Shown: one piece after another, positions 6,250-15,258 of the stretch
Numbering within the stretch: the stretch's first letter is position 1
How the letters are laid out: each line of letters opens with the position of its first letter
Assembly: GCA_017475555.1 (NCBI GenBank)
Contig: JAFVFL010000019.1
Location: forward strand, 1-64,000
Source: Ruminococcus sp.
GTDB taxonomy: Bacteria > Bacillota > Clostridia > Oscillospirales > Ruminococcaceae
Direction: 5' to 3'
Length of the DNA: 64,000 bases
Translations under genes and position numbers: made by a program
Notes under the pieces: generated by a model
Databases searched by the model: none
Told to the model about the DNA's origin: nothing
What the model saw: the letters and a program-made list of their open reading frames with translations, nothing else

Positions 6250-8598
6250 GTGAATGTGTTGAACGAAAAGTATGTTCCTACTAAATCTATGAAAACAAGG
6301 ACAAAGGCGGCTATGACGGCGATCTTCTTTCTGCTCTTTGCCTTGGTCGCCGGTAATTTCTTCCGCATATCAGTTATCCAGAACAAGAAGTTTCAGGATA
6401 TGGCGAATGACCAGCACTTCGGTGCGATAACCATTCCTGCACACAGGGGGACTATCTACGATGCGAATAATGCCACGCTTGCGAAAAGTGCGACCGTGTA
6501 CAGAGTTTTCCTCGATCCGCAGCTGTTCCGGACTGAAATGGAGGATCTGCAAAAAAGGATCGACAAGAGAGAAGCCGACAGTAAAAAGGGCATAGATCCG
6601 GTGAAAAATGAGGACGGGACTGTCAAGTATCCGCTCCCTGAGTCGGTCGGAAAATTCAAGAGCGATGCGAAAAAGCTTCTGTCTGAGCAGCTCGGCATTA
6701 CTGAGCAGGACGTTGAGGACGCTATGAATGACGAATATCAGTACGCTGTTCTGCAAAGTCAGGTCGAGAAGCAGGCTGCGGATACTGTCCTGGAATTTTT
6801 CAACCAGTATCTGCTCACCTCGCTCGATGTTGAGGAGGATACAAAGCGGTATTATCCGCAGAATGAGCTTGCTGCGTCCGTTATCGGCTTTACCTCGTCA
6901 AACGGCGGAGTTTACGGGCTTGAGGCGTATTATGACGACTACCTTGCCGGAGTTGACGGGCGGACTGTCTCGGCTAAGGATTCCAACGGAAATGAGCTGC
7001 CGTACCGCTATTCCAAGACCTATGCCGCTAAAAACGGCGACGATCTGTACCTTACGCTCGATATGAATATCCAGCATTATCTCGAAAAGCACTTGCAGGA
7101 GATGACCGAGCAGTATGAGGTAGCAAACCGCTCCTGTGCGATATTGATGAATGCCAAGACCGGAGCGATATACGGCATGGCTACATACCCCGGCTTCGAC
7201 CCGAATGACCCGTATGAGATACACGACCAGAGGGTTGCGGCAGAGATAGAAAATATGAGCGAGGAGCTGCAAAAGGTACGCAAGAGCCAGGAGCAGGAGT
7301 ATCAGTGGAAGAACAAATGTATCACTGAGGTATACGAGCCGGGCTCGGTATTTAAGGTCATCACAAGCTCGGCGGCTTTCGAGGAGCGGCTGATCGACCT
7401 GACGAATGACTCGTTCTTCTGTTCGGGCAGCGTGACTCTTGACGGTGCTGCACCGATAAACTGCCACAAGCTGCCGCCGGGACATGGTGCCCAGACCTTC
7501 CAGCAGGCTCTGACGAACTCCTGCAACCCGGCGTTCATGAATATCGGCTTCCGGCTCGGTACGGAGAAGTTTTCCTACTATTTCGATGCCTTCGGGCTTC
7601 GTGAAAGGACTGGTATCGACCTCCCGGCTGAGAGCGTTGGTATAGGTCACGACAGCTCAAGTATGTCCGAGGTCGATCTTGCGGTCGATTCGTTCGGTCA
7701 GGGTGAGACGATAACTCCGATAGAGATGATAACCTCCTATGCGGCTGCGATCAACGGCGGCTATCTGCTCCAGCCCTACGTGGTGGACAGGATAGTTGAC
7801 AAGGACGGGAACGTTGTTCTCAAAAATGAGCGTACCGTCCGCCGTCAGGTCGTTTCCTCCGATACATCAGATACTATCCGCTCCTGTCTGGAGCAGGTCG
7901 TTGTCGGCAACAGCGGCGGTAACGTTACGATAAAGGGCTATTCTATCGGCGGAAAGTCCGGTACCTCTGAGCGGCTGAGCCTCAGTCCGGGCCCGGACGA
8001 CAGCTTCTACGGTGCTTCATATGTATGCTTCACACCGGCTGATGACCCGGAGCTGATACTCCTTGTGCTTGCCGATCTGCCGAATGCTGATATAGGCTAC
8101 TACGGAAGCATTGTCGCAGTACCGACTGCACGTGATATACTGACCGATGTTCTGCCGTATATGGGCTATTCTCCGGAGTATTCCGAGGAGGAGCTTGCAA
8201 ATCTTGATGTCACTGTACCGTTTCTGGAGGGAAGCCTTGAGGCTGCGAAAACTACCCTTGAGGGGCTTGGCCTCAACGCTGTACCCATAGGCAGCGGCTC
8301 GAACGTCACAGCACAGTCGCCCGTCACCGGAACTGTCACCGCAAAGGGCAGCACTGTCTACCTGTATACCGATTCCGGCACGGATTCTGAGACAACAGAG
8401 GTGCCGAATTTCGTAACAATGACACCTGAGCAGGTCAACGACGCACTTGTGATGTACGACCTCAACTACGTCTCAAAGGGAGCACCTGTAACGAGACAGA
8501 ATGCGGTCGTGAACAGTCAGTCCATAGCACCGGGAACACCTGTTCCTGTCGGGACTGTAGTAGAGCTTGAATTTATCGTCTATGCCGATCAGGACTAA
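6250..8598 (+). CDS. pbpB: Class B penicillin-binding protein with PASTA domains (PBP2B/SpoVD type)
   Basis: A protein of about 780 residues: one membrane segment (residues 22-40), a PBP dimerisation domain from RGTIYDANN, a transpeptidase domain with all three motifs (SVFK near residue 370, SCN near 422, KSG near 575), and two C-terminal PASTA domains (about 655-710 and 720-780). It cross-links septal peptidoglycan or, if SpoVD-like, spore cortex. The start is uncertain: GTG 6250, GTG 6256 or TTG 6259; GGGGTGA at 6247-6253 fits TTG 6259 best. It lies between ftsL and murE, the usual site for either spoVD or pbpB. The family cannot tell the two roles apart here. Confidence 0.93.
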   Translation: MNVLNEKYVPTKSMKTRTKAAMTAIFFLLFALVAGNFFRISVIQNKKFQDMANDQHFGAITIPAHRGTIYDANNATLAKSATVYRVFLDPQLFRTEMEDLQKRIDKREADSKKGIDPVKNEDGTVKYPLPESVGKFKSDAKKLLSEQLGITEQDVEDAMNDEYQYAVLQSQVEKQAADTVLEFFNQYLLTSLDVEEDTKRYYPQNELAASVIGFTSSNGGVYGLEAYYDDYLAGVDGRTVSAKDSNGNELPYRYSKTYAAKNGDDLYLTLDMNIQHYLEKHLQEMTEQYEVANRSCAILMNAKTGAIYGMATYPGFDPNDPYEIHDQRVAAEIENMSEELQKVRKSQEQEYQWKNKCITEVYEPGSVFKVITSSAAFEERLIDLTNDSFFCSGSVTLDGAAPINCHKLPPGHGAQTFQQALTNSCNPAFMNIGFRLGTEKFSYYFDAFGLRERTGIDLPAESVGIGHDSSSMSEVDLAVDSFGQGETITPIEMITSYAAAINGGYLLQPYVVDRIVDKDGNVVLKNERTVRRQVVSSDTSDTIRSCLEQVVVGNSGGNVTIKGYSIGGKSGTSERLSLSPGPDDSFYGASYVCFTPADDPELILLVLADLPNADIGYYGSIVAVPTARDILTDVLPYMGYSPEYSEEELANLDVTVPFLEGSLEAAKTTLEGLGLNAVPIGSGSNVTAQSPVTGTVTAKGSTVYLYTDSGTDSETTEVPNFVTMTPEQVNDALVMYDLNYVSKGAPVTRQNAVVNSQSIAPGTPVPVGTVVELEFIVYADQD

Positions 8599-8619
8599 GG
8601 CAGCGATCAGAAAAGGACT

Positions 8620-8650
8620 CCGGGTGCCTTCCCCGTAAGGTGTGACCCGG
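8620..8650 (+). other. Hairpin between pbpB and murE
   Basis: CCGGGT (8620-8625) and ACCCGG (8645-8650) pair, with an inner stem CCTT/AAGG (8627-8640). No T-run follows, and the murE ribosome binding site (AAAGGAGAG) starts 8 bases later. It probably shapes translation or mRNA processing rather than terminating. Confidence 0.4.
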
Positions 8651-8675
8651 AAACAGAAAAGGAGAGAAAATACTT

Positions 8676-10121
8676 ATGAGACTTGATGATCTTCTTGAAA
8701 ACGTCAGCTTACCAGAGGAGCTTCGGGATACCGAGATAAGCTCCGTCACCGACGATACCCGCAGGGTGCAGCAGGGGAGCCTGTTCTTCTGCGTTAAGGG
8801 CGGCAGCTTCGACGGACACAGTGCGGCAGCTGAAATGCTCGGAAAGGGTGCGGCGGCTGTTGTCTGCGAGAGAGACTTAGGGCTTGGCAGCAGGCAGATA
8901 CTCACCGACAGCTCACGCAGGCTCTATGGAAATGCCTGTGCTGCGTGGTTCGGTCACCCGGAGAGAAAGCTCACGCTTATCGGCGTTACCGGAACTAACG
9001 GCAAGACCACGACAACGAGTGCGATAAAGCATATCCTTATGTATGCCGGTCACAAGACCGGGCTTGTCGGAACGATACAGAACGAGATAGGCGATGAGGT
9101 CATACACACCGAAAATACGACCCCTATGGCGTTCGGATTCATGGAGCTGCTCGACAGAATGGTGAAGTCCGGGTGCGAGTACGCTGTAATGGAGGTAAGC
9201 TCGTTCGGTCTGGTGCAGGAGCGAATAGGCCCGTCACATTTCAAAACCGCCGTATTTACCAATCTTACGCAGGATCACCTTGACTACCACAAGGATATGG
9301 AGGACTACTACCAGGCAAAGAAGCTCCTTTTTGACCGCTGCGATAGTGCACTGATAAACATTGATGATGACTACGGCAGACGGCTTTTCGGCGAGGTGAG
9401 CTGTGAAAAGCTCTCGTTCAGCGTTAAGGAGAACGCCGACTGCTATGCTGACGGGATAAAGATACGTGCGGCAGGCAGCAGCTTCTGGTTCTGCTGCGGC
9501 GGCAGGTCAAATCTCATAAAAGCCAAAATACCGGGACTTTTCAACGTTTCAAACCTTACTGCGGCTATAGAGGTGTGTCTGCTTGAGGGAATTTCTCCTG
9601 AGACGATAGCCGAGGCTGTCGGGGTATGGGGCGGTGTACGTGGCAGGTGCGAGGTCATTCCGACCGGCAGGGACTTCACCGTCATATGCGACTATGCACA
9701 TACTCCTGATGCGATCGAGAATATCCTCCGCAGCGTGAGGGAGTACACTGAAAACAGGCTCATCTGTCTGTTCGGCTGCGGCGGCAACAGGGATGCTGCA
9801 AAAAGACCGAAAATGGCTGCGGCTGCGGCAAAATATGCTGATATGCTGATAGTTACCTCCGATAATCCGAGAAATGAAGACCCGGAGCTTATTATAAAGG
9901 ACATTCTCACCGGTCTTGCCGGCACGGATATACCATATGATGTGGTCACCGACCGGAGAGAAGCTATATATCATGGCTTGCAAATTGCTCAGAAAGGTGA
10001 TATAATAGTCCTTGCGGGCAAGGGTCATGAGGATTATCAGATACTCGCCGGAATGAAGCATATCCATTTCGACGAGAGAGAGGTCGTTGCAGACGGACTC
10101 AGGCTGCTTGCCGGGGAATAA
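8676..10121 (+). CDS. murE: UDP-MurNAc-tripeptide synthetase, meso-diaminopimelate type (MurE)
   Basis: A protein of 481 residues with Mur ligase layout: N-terminal substrate domain, central ATPase (GVTGTNGKTTTT near residue 108; MEVSSFGL; HLDYHKDMEDYYQAK with the carbamylated lysine), and a C-terminal domain. The motif DNPR in TSDNPRNEDP near residue 400 is the meso-diaminopimelate specificity signature, so the peptidoglycan is predicted to be mDAP-type. It adds mDAP to UDP-MurNAc-L-Ala-D-Glu in the cytoplasm. It is followed by mraY after 19 bases. Confidence 0.96.
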   Translation: MRLDDLLENVSLPEELRDTEISSVTDDTRRVQQGSLFFCVKGGSFDGHSAAAEMLGKGAAAVVCERDLGLGSRQILTDSSRRLYGNACAAWFGHPERKLTLIGVTGTNGKTTTTSAIKHILMYAGHKTGLVGTIQNEIGDEVIHTENTTPMAFGFMELLDRMVKSGCEYAVMEVSSFGLVQERIGPSHFKTAVFTNLTQDHLDYHKDMEDYYQAKKLLFDRCDSALINIDDDYGRRLFGEVSCEKLSFSVKENADCYADGIKIRAAGSSFWFCCGGRSNLIKAKIPGLFNVSNLTAAIEVCLLEGISPETIAEAVGVWGGVRGRCEVIPTGRDFTVICDYAHTPDAIENILRSVREYTENRLICLFGCGGNRDAAKRPKMAAAAAKYADMLIVTSDNPRNEDPELIIKDILTGLAGTDIPYDVVTDRREAIYHGLQIAQKGDIIVLAGKGHEDYQILAGMKHIHFDEREVVADGLRLLAGE

Positions 10122-10140
10122 TTTACAGGAGATATTATCA

Positions 10141-11193
10141 ATGTCGATTTCATTCTGGATAATCGTGCTTCTTACAGCACTCTTTTCATTCGTTATAGCC
10201 GGTGTTTCGGGAATATGGCTCGTTCCGTTCCTGCACAGGATAAAGTTCGGTCAGCCGATAAAGACCGAGGACGGCCCGAAGTGGCACGAGAAGAAACAGG
10301 GTACCCCGACAATGGGCGGATTCATGTTCATCGTTTCGTCGATCGTCGCCGCTCTCGCCGGGTACTGGATATACAGGCTTCATTCCTCGCCGGATATCAC
10401 GGATATCGAAACTCACCATGCGTTCTACAGAATGCTCAGCTGTATCATTTTTTCCCTCTTTTTCGGACTTATCGGCTTCGTTGACGACTATACGAAGGTC
10501 GCAAGGAAGAACAACGACGGTCTGACACCGTGGCAGAAGATCGCTCTGCAGCTCGTCGGCTCAGGACTTTTCCTCCTTGCACTGCATAAATTCGGCGACG
10601 GCTCAACACGCATAGACCTCGGCTTCTGGGCGACCCCGGAGCTTGGGATATTCTACTATATCCTCATGATACCGGTCATAATCTACCTCACGAACGCCGT
10701 CAACCTCACGGACGGAGTTGACGGGCTGTGCGGCTCTGTGACGGCGGCGGCGATGCTTGTATTCACTGTCTGCTGCTCGATACTTGAGGAGAATGTGCTC
10801 AGCTGCTTCACTATGGCACTTGCAGGCGGCTGTCTGGGATTTCTTCTGTGGAACCTCAACCCGGCAAAGTGCTTCATGGGCGACACAGGCTCGATGTTCC
10901 TCGGTGCAGCTGTCACCTCAGTCGGGCTCGTGCTGCATAAGCACCTGCTGCTCCTGCTTGTCGCTATGGTTTACATACTTGAGGCACTGTCTGTTGTGAT
11001 ACAGGTCAGCTACTTCAAATACACCAAAAAGACACGCCCCGACCACCAGGGTCAGCGTATCTTCAAGATGACCCCCATTCACCACCATTTCGAGATGAGC
11101 GGGTTCAGCGAATACAAAATAGTCATCACATTTTCGCTTACGGGCATTATTTTCGGCGTTCTGGGAATAATAACCCTGCTTGTGTTCAAGTGA
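10141..11193 (+). CDS. mraY: Phospho-MurNAc-pentapeptide transferase MraY
   Basis: A protein of 350 residues with about ten membrane segments and the family motifs: GTPTMGGFMF near residue 55, GFVDDYTKVARK near 100, NAVNLTDGVDGL near 185 and MTPIHHHFE near 310. It moves phospho-MurNAc-pentapeptide onto undecaprenyl phosphate, making lipid I. ATG 10141 is chosen because CAGGAGATA lies upstream and the product then has family length; a longer frame from 10087 would overlap murE. Confidence 0.97.
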   Translation: MSISFWIIVLLTALFSFVIAGVSGIWLVPFLHRIKFGQPIKTEDGPKWHEKKQGTPTMGGFMFIVSSIVAALAGYWIYRLHSSPDITDIETHHAFYRMLSCIIFSLFFGLIGFVDDYTKVARKNNDGLTPWQKIALQLVGSGLFLLALHKFGDGSTRIDLGFWATPELGIFYYILMIPVIIYLTNAVNLTDGVDGLCGSVTAAAMLVFTVCCSILEENVLSCFTMALAGGCLGFLLWNLNPAKCFMGDTGSMFLGAAVTSVGLVLHKHLLLLLVAMVYILEALSVVIQVSYFKYTKKTRPDHQGQRIFKMTPIHHHFEMSGFSEYKIVITFSLTGIIFGVLGIITLLVFK

Positions 11194-11199
11194 TGTTTT

Positions 11200-11243
11200 C
11201 CTGAATAATACCTGAATAGTACCTGAATAGTACCCGAATTGTA
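11200..11243 (+). repeat. 11-base tandem repeat, four copies
   Basis: CCTGAATAATA, CCTGAATAGTA, CCTGAATAGTA and CCCGAATTGTA follow each other without gaps, between the mraY stop and the ftsW ribosome binding site. The last copy runs into AAGGAG. In many Firmicutes murD lies at this junction. Confidence 0.9.
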
Positions 11244-11256
11244 AAGGAGCAACCTG

Positions 11257-12705
11257 ATGGCAGCTGAGAGAAGCGTGAACAGAAAAGCCGTGCAGACAGG
11301 CAGAGCTCACGGCACAAATGACAAGGAAAGGGCAAGAAAAAGCCCGAAGGACTTCTTCAGAAGGATATGGTACGTCATCAACGGCGACAGCCGCAGCGGT
11401 GATATGAGCCTGCCGTTTTTCATATACGTCATGGTGCTGCTCGTCATCGGACTTGTCATGATGTCCTCCGCAAGCTACGCATGGGCATATTCCGACACCG
11501 GCGACGGACTTCACTACGCTAAGCTCCAGGGTATCTATGCGGTGGTCGGCGTGGTGAGTATGCTGCTTGTCATGAATATCGACTACCACAATTACAAAAA
11601 AATAAGGATACCCTTTATCCGCAGGCTCAACCTGCCCGGAGTGCTGTATGCGGTCGGTGCGATACTGCTTATCCTTGTGCTGTTCATCGGTAACGATGAG
11701 GGCGGCTCGATGGGTGCAAAGCGGTGGTTCCAGATAGGGCAGGTCAACGTTCAGCCTACTGAGATAGCAAAGCTGACGCTGATAATTTATTTTGCATACA
11801 ACATGGAGCGTGACGGAAAGTACATGAACCGGTTCGGCGTCGGCATAGCAAAATATGTCGTGCTTCTTGGTTTCTACGTGGCACTTATCATACCGGAAAA
11901 GCATATCTCCGGTATCGTCCTGCTAACCTCGATAGCTATTGTCATGATACTCTGCGGCGGTGCGAATTTAAAGCAGTTCATCGCCCTCGGCATAGGTGCG
12001 GCTGCTGCCGTTGCCGGGTATATAATAGTGCAGTACAATGACCCGGAAAGCTATGTCCGTGCGAGGATACTCTCATGGCTGCACCCGTTCGACGATATGC
12101 TCGGAGATACGTGGCAGACTGCAAACTCGCTCATTGCGATAGGCTCAGGCGGACTTTTCGGGCTCGGACTTGGAAATTCAAGGCAGAAATATCTCTACCT
12201 CCCGGAGACAAAGAACGATTTCGTGTTCCCGATAGTCTGCGAGGAGCTGGGATTTGTCGGTGCTCTTGCGATAATCATGATATTCCTGCTGCTCGTGGTC
12301 GAGGGCTATTCGATAGCTGCACGCAGCCGTGACAGGTTCGGTATGCTCATCGCTGTCGGGATAACGACCCAGATAGGCATACAGACCGTATTCAACTTAG
12401 CCGTTGTAAGCAATCTGATACCGAATACCGGAATAAGTCTGCCGTTTTTCAGCTACGGCGGGTCGGCACTTATAATGCAGCTCGTTGAAATGGGGATAAT
12501 GCTCAATATCTCACAGCAGAGGTATATACCGCCCCGGCGTGACGATGACGACCCGCTGCCGCCTCAGCCGGTAAGGAGAAGCAGCAGTGCGGCGATGATA
12601 AGGACTGACAGCGGAAAAAAACAGGGCGGAAAGGGCTCACGCCTGTTTTCAGCCGTCAGCAGAGGAAAACGCAGAGGCATAAAGCAGAGCAAAAGGGATA
12701 AATAG
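11257..12705 (+). CDS. ftsW: SEDS-family peptidoglycan polymerase FtsW (or SpoVE)
   Basis: A protein of 482 residues: a basic cytoplasmic N-terminus of about 50, ten or so membrane segments, and a basic serine-rich tail of about 60. SEDS signatures are GAKRWFQIG near residue 153 with NVQPTEIAKL, and the C-terminal NLIPNTGISLPFFSYGGSAL near residue 390. It polymerises lipid II into glycan strands with its partner class B PBP at the septum. Whether it serves vegetative division or spore cortex cannot be decided. Ribosome binding site AAGGAG; murG follows after 15 bases. Confidence 0.93.
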   Translation: MAAERSVNRKAVQTGRAHGTNDKERARKSPKDFFRRIWYVINGDSRSGDMSLPFFIYVMVLLVIGLVMMSSASYAWAYSDTGDGLHYAKLQGIYAVVGVVSMLLVMNIDYHNYKKIRIPFIRRLNLPGVLYAVGAILLILVLFIGNDEGGSMGAKRWFQIGQVNVQPTEIAKLTLIIYFAYNMERDGKYMNRFGVGIAKYVVLLGFYVALIIPEKHISGIVLLTSIAIVMILCGGANLKQFIALGIGAAAAVAGYIIVQYNDPESYVRARILSWLHPFDDMLGDTWQTANSLIAIGSGGLFGLGLGNSRQKYLYLPETKNDFVFPIVCEELGFVGALAIIMIFLLLVVEGYSIAARSRDRFGMLIAVGITTQIGIQTVFNLAVVSNLIPNTGISLPFFSYGGSALIMQLVEMGIMLNISQQRYIPPRRDDDDPLPPQPVRRSSSAAMIRTDSGKKQGGKGSRLFSAVSRGKRRGIKQSKRDK

Positions 12706-12720
12706 CAAAAGGAGAAGTAT

Positions 12721-13857
12721 ATGAAAGCACTTATAGCGTGCGGCGGTACGGGCGGACACATCAACCCCGGCATCGCCATTGCTGAGATAATCAGATCGGC
12801 GTACCCCGATGCGGAGATACTCTTCGCCGGAACTCCCAGGGGAATGGAGGCGAAGCTCGTCCCGCAGGCAGGATACAGGCTCGAAACCATAAAGGTCGCC
12901 GGATTCCAGCGGAAGATATCCCTGGAAAATATCGGCAGGAACGCAAAGGCTCTTGCGTACCTTGCGACCTCCGGAAAGAGGGCAAGGGAGATAATCGAGG
13001 GCTTCAAGCCCGATATCGCCATTGGTACGGGCGGATATGCGGCAGGGCCGGTGATACGCAAGGCGGCAAGAATGGGCATACCCACCGCTATCCATGAGCA
13101 GAATGCCTATCCCGGCGTTACGAACAGACTTCTTTCAAAGGAGGTCGGTCACGTAATGCTGACTGTCAAGGAGGCTCTTGACTATATGGATAAGGGCAGC
13201 TTTGAGTATACAGTGACCGGGCTTCCGGTCAGGAGCCGTATCAGCGGCGAAAAGCTGAGTCAGCATGAGGCGAAGCAGAAGCTCGGCTTCGACGACAGCT
13301 TTACAGTGCTTTCGTTCGGCGGAAGCCTTGGTGCAGGCTGCATAAACGAGACTATGGAGTACGCCATAAAGCAGGACTACAGCTCCGTTGCGGCGATAAA
13401 CCATATCCACGGCTACGGCGGCATGGGCAGGGATACGTTTCCGCAGGCTATGGAGAGTGCCGGAGTACCGCTGAAAAGCGACAGACTGCGTATCACGGAG
13501 TACATAAATGATATGGACGTATGCCTTGCGGCGGCAGACCTTGTCATATGCCGCAGCGGTGCTTCAACTCTTGCGGAGCTTGAGGCAGCCGGCAGAGCTT
13601 CGATACTGATACCCTCGCCGATAGTTGCCGGGAATCATCAGTACCACAACGCAATGGTGCTCGGCAAGGCAGGTGCGGCGGTCGTCATTGAGCAGAAGGA
13701 CGCATCGCCGGAGAGGATATATTCCGAGATACAGCGGCTTTTTGCAGCACCTGAGACAGTTTCGGAAATGTCTGCGGCTGCGGCTTCTCTGCACCTTGCT
13801 GACACTAATGACCGCATTCTTGAGGTCATAATAAAGCTTTTAGATAAAAATAAATAA
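12721..13857 (+). CDS. murG: UDP-GlcNAc:lipid I GlcNAc transferase MurG
   Basis: A GT28 glycosyltransferase of 378 residues with two Rossmann-like halves. It has the N-terminal GGTGGHINPGIAIAE loop, EQNAYPGVTNR near residue 124, and the C-terminal donor-binding region CRSGASTLAELEAAG near residue 278. It adds GlcNAc to lipid I at the inner membrane face, making lipid II. The site AAAGGAG precedes ATG 12721. Confidence 0.97.
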   Translation: MKALIACGGTGGHINPGIAIAEIIRSAYPDAEILFAGTPRGMEAKLVPQAGYRLETIKVAGFQRKISLENIGRNAKALAYLATSGKRAREIIEGFKPDIAIGTGGYAAGPVIRKAARMGIPTAIHEQNAYPGVTNRLLSKEVGHVMLTVKEALDYMDKGSFEYTVTGLPVRSRISGEKLSQHEAKQKLGFDDSFTVLSFGGSLGAGCINETMEYAIKQDYSSVAAINHIHGYGGMGRDTFPQAMESAGVPLKSDRLRITEYINDMDVCLAAADLVICRSGASTLAELEAAGRASILIPSPIVAGNHQYHNAMVLGKAGAAVVIEQKDASPERIYSEIQRLFAAPETVSEMSAAAASLHLADTNDRILEVIIKLLDKNK

Positions 13858-13919
13858 ATTAACAGCTATATTCAAGCCGGTGACATAAGGTTTCCCCCGG
13901 AAAAGTAGCAATATTTCCG

Positions 13920-13952
13920 CTCACAGCATAATATACAAAAAATGGCTGTGAG
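13920..13952 (+). promoter_or_regulatory. Inverted repeat overlapping the murA ribosome binding site
   Basis: CTCACAGC (13920-13927) and GCTGTGAG (13945-13952) form a perfect 8-base-pair stem with a 17-base AT-rich loop. The downstream arm ends in GTGAGG, part of the GAGGTGG site that serves ATG 13961. Folding would partly hide the site. Confidence 0.45.
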
Positions 13953-13960
13953 GTGGCAAT

Positions 13961-15226
13961 ATGCAGAGGCTTATCATTGAGGGTGGGAAACGTCTGAGCG
14001 GCGAGATAGAGCTTCAGGGGTGCAAGAACAGCGCACTCCCGATAATGGCTGCGGCTCTGCTGTGCAGGGGCCGCTGCGTGCTGAGACACTGCCCGGAAAT
14101 AACAGATATCTACTCCGCCTCAAGGATACTCAACTGTCTCGGCGCGGAGTGCAGCTTTTCGGACGGTACAGCTGCTGCGGACACGGCTGCTGCTGACGGG
14201 ACAGAGATACCTGACGCACTTATGCGTGAAATGCGGTCGTCGATCGTCTTTATGGGGGCTATCCTCGGACGGTGCGGCGAGTGCAGGGTGAGTATCCCGG
14301 GCGGCTGTGAGCTCGGAGCAAGACCGATAGATATGCACCTCTCCGCCCTGCGGAGAATGGGTACTATTATAAATGAGGACGGCGGGAGCATCTACTGCCG
14401 CATACCCTCCGGAAGAGCAAGGGGGGCGAGGCTGACCTTGCCTTTCCCGTCAGTCGGAGCTACAGAAAATATCATTCTCTGTGCGGTGTGTGCAGAGGGC
14501 ACTACCATAATTAACAACGCTGCAAGAGAGCCGGAAATATGCGATCTGTGCGGATTTCTCCGTTCATGCGGTGCTGAGATATCCGGTGACGGGTGCGGCA
14601 GGATAACCGTTGAGGGCGTACCCCCGGAGAAGCTCCACGGCTGCACCTACACCATAATGCCGGACAGGATTGCAGGAGCGACGTACCTGTGTATGGTCGC
14701 TGCCGCCGGCGGAGAGATGATACTGAAAAATGCCTGTACTGCCGAAATGGAGCCGTTTCTTTCCGTGCTGGAGCAGACCGGGTGCAGTATGTGCTGTACC
14801 GGGGAAACGGTATACCTCCGGAGCGGAGCACGCCTCAGGGCGGTGCAGGACAGGATAAGGACTATGCCGCACCCCGGATTCCCGACAGACGCACAGGCAG
14901 TCCTCATGGCGGCACTGACAACGGCGGAGGGTACGAGCGTCTTTGAGGAGACTATCTTCGACTGCCGCTACCGCCATACCGAAGCCCTGCGGAAAATGGG
15001 GGCTGAGATCGACATTGTAGGCAGAGCGGCGGTGGTACGTGGAGTCGGGAGACTGCACGGTGCTGAGGTAAGCGCTACAGACCTCCGGGGCGGAGCTGCA
15101 ATGGTCATTGCGGGGCTCTCAGCCGAGGGTACGACTATCATTACAGATATTTCGCATATCGACAGAGGATATGAAAAAATAGAGGAAGCAGCCGCACGTC
15201 TCGGAGGAAGGGTCAGACGGGAATAA
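13961..15226 (+). CDS. murA: UDP-GlcNAc 1-carboxyvinyltransferase MurA
   Basis: A protein of 421 residues of the EPSP-synthase fold: start MQRLIIEGGKRLSGEIELQGCKNSALPIMAA (here quoted only in part) with the KN of the UDP-GlcNAc site near residue 22, and the catalytic cysteine in GGCELGARPIDMHL near residue 113. The Cys version is fosfomycin-sensitive in other species. It makes the first committed step of peptidoglycan synthesis from UDP-GlcNAc and phosphoenolpyruvate. Its place at the end of the mur run, instead of murB, is a variant order. Confidence 0.95.
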   Translation: MQRLIIEGGKRLSGEIELQGCKNSALPIMAAALLCRGRCVLRHCPEITDIYSASRILNCLGAECSFSDGTAAADTAAADGTEIPDALMREMRSSIVFMGAILGRCGECRVSIPGGCELGARPIDMHLSALRRMGTIINEDGGSIYCRIPSGRARGARLTLPFPSVGATENIILCAVCAEGTTIINNAAREPEICDLCGFLRSCGAEISGDGCGRITVEGVPPEKLHGCTYTIMPDRIAGATYLCMVAAAGGEMILKNACTAEMEPFLSVLEQTGCSMCCTGETVYLRSGARLRAVQDRIRTMPHPGFPTDAQAVLMAALTTAEGTSVFEETIFDCRYRHTEALRKMGAEIDIVGRAAVVRGVGRLHGAEVSATDLRGGAAMVIAGLSAEGTTIITDISHIDRGYEKIEEAAARLGGRVRRE

Positions 15227-15258
15227 GTGTGCTCGCCGGACGGCAGACTGGAGAAAAA

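Noticed and set aside
8620..8650. Terminator between pbpB and murE.
   Set aside because: The stem is short with a large inner loop and no T-run follows.
11200..11243. Short tandem repeats as a CRISPR array.
   Set aside because: Units of 11 bases without spacers are a simple tandem repeat.
10918..11904. A 328-codon open frame on the minus strand across mraY and ftsW.
   Set aside because: It lies opposite two certain genes, has no ribosome binding site and its protein is rich in His/Cys without known motifs. The same holds for other long minus-strand frames such as 30231-31136 and 59532-60404.
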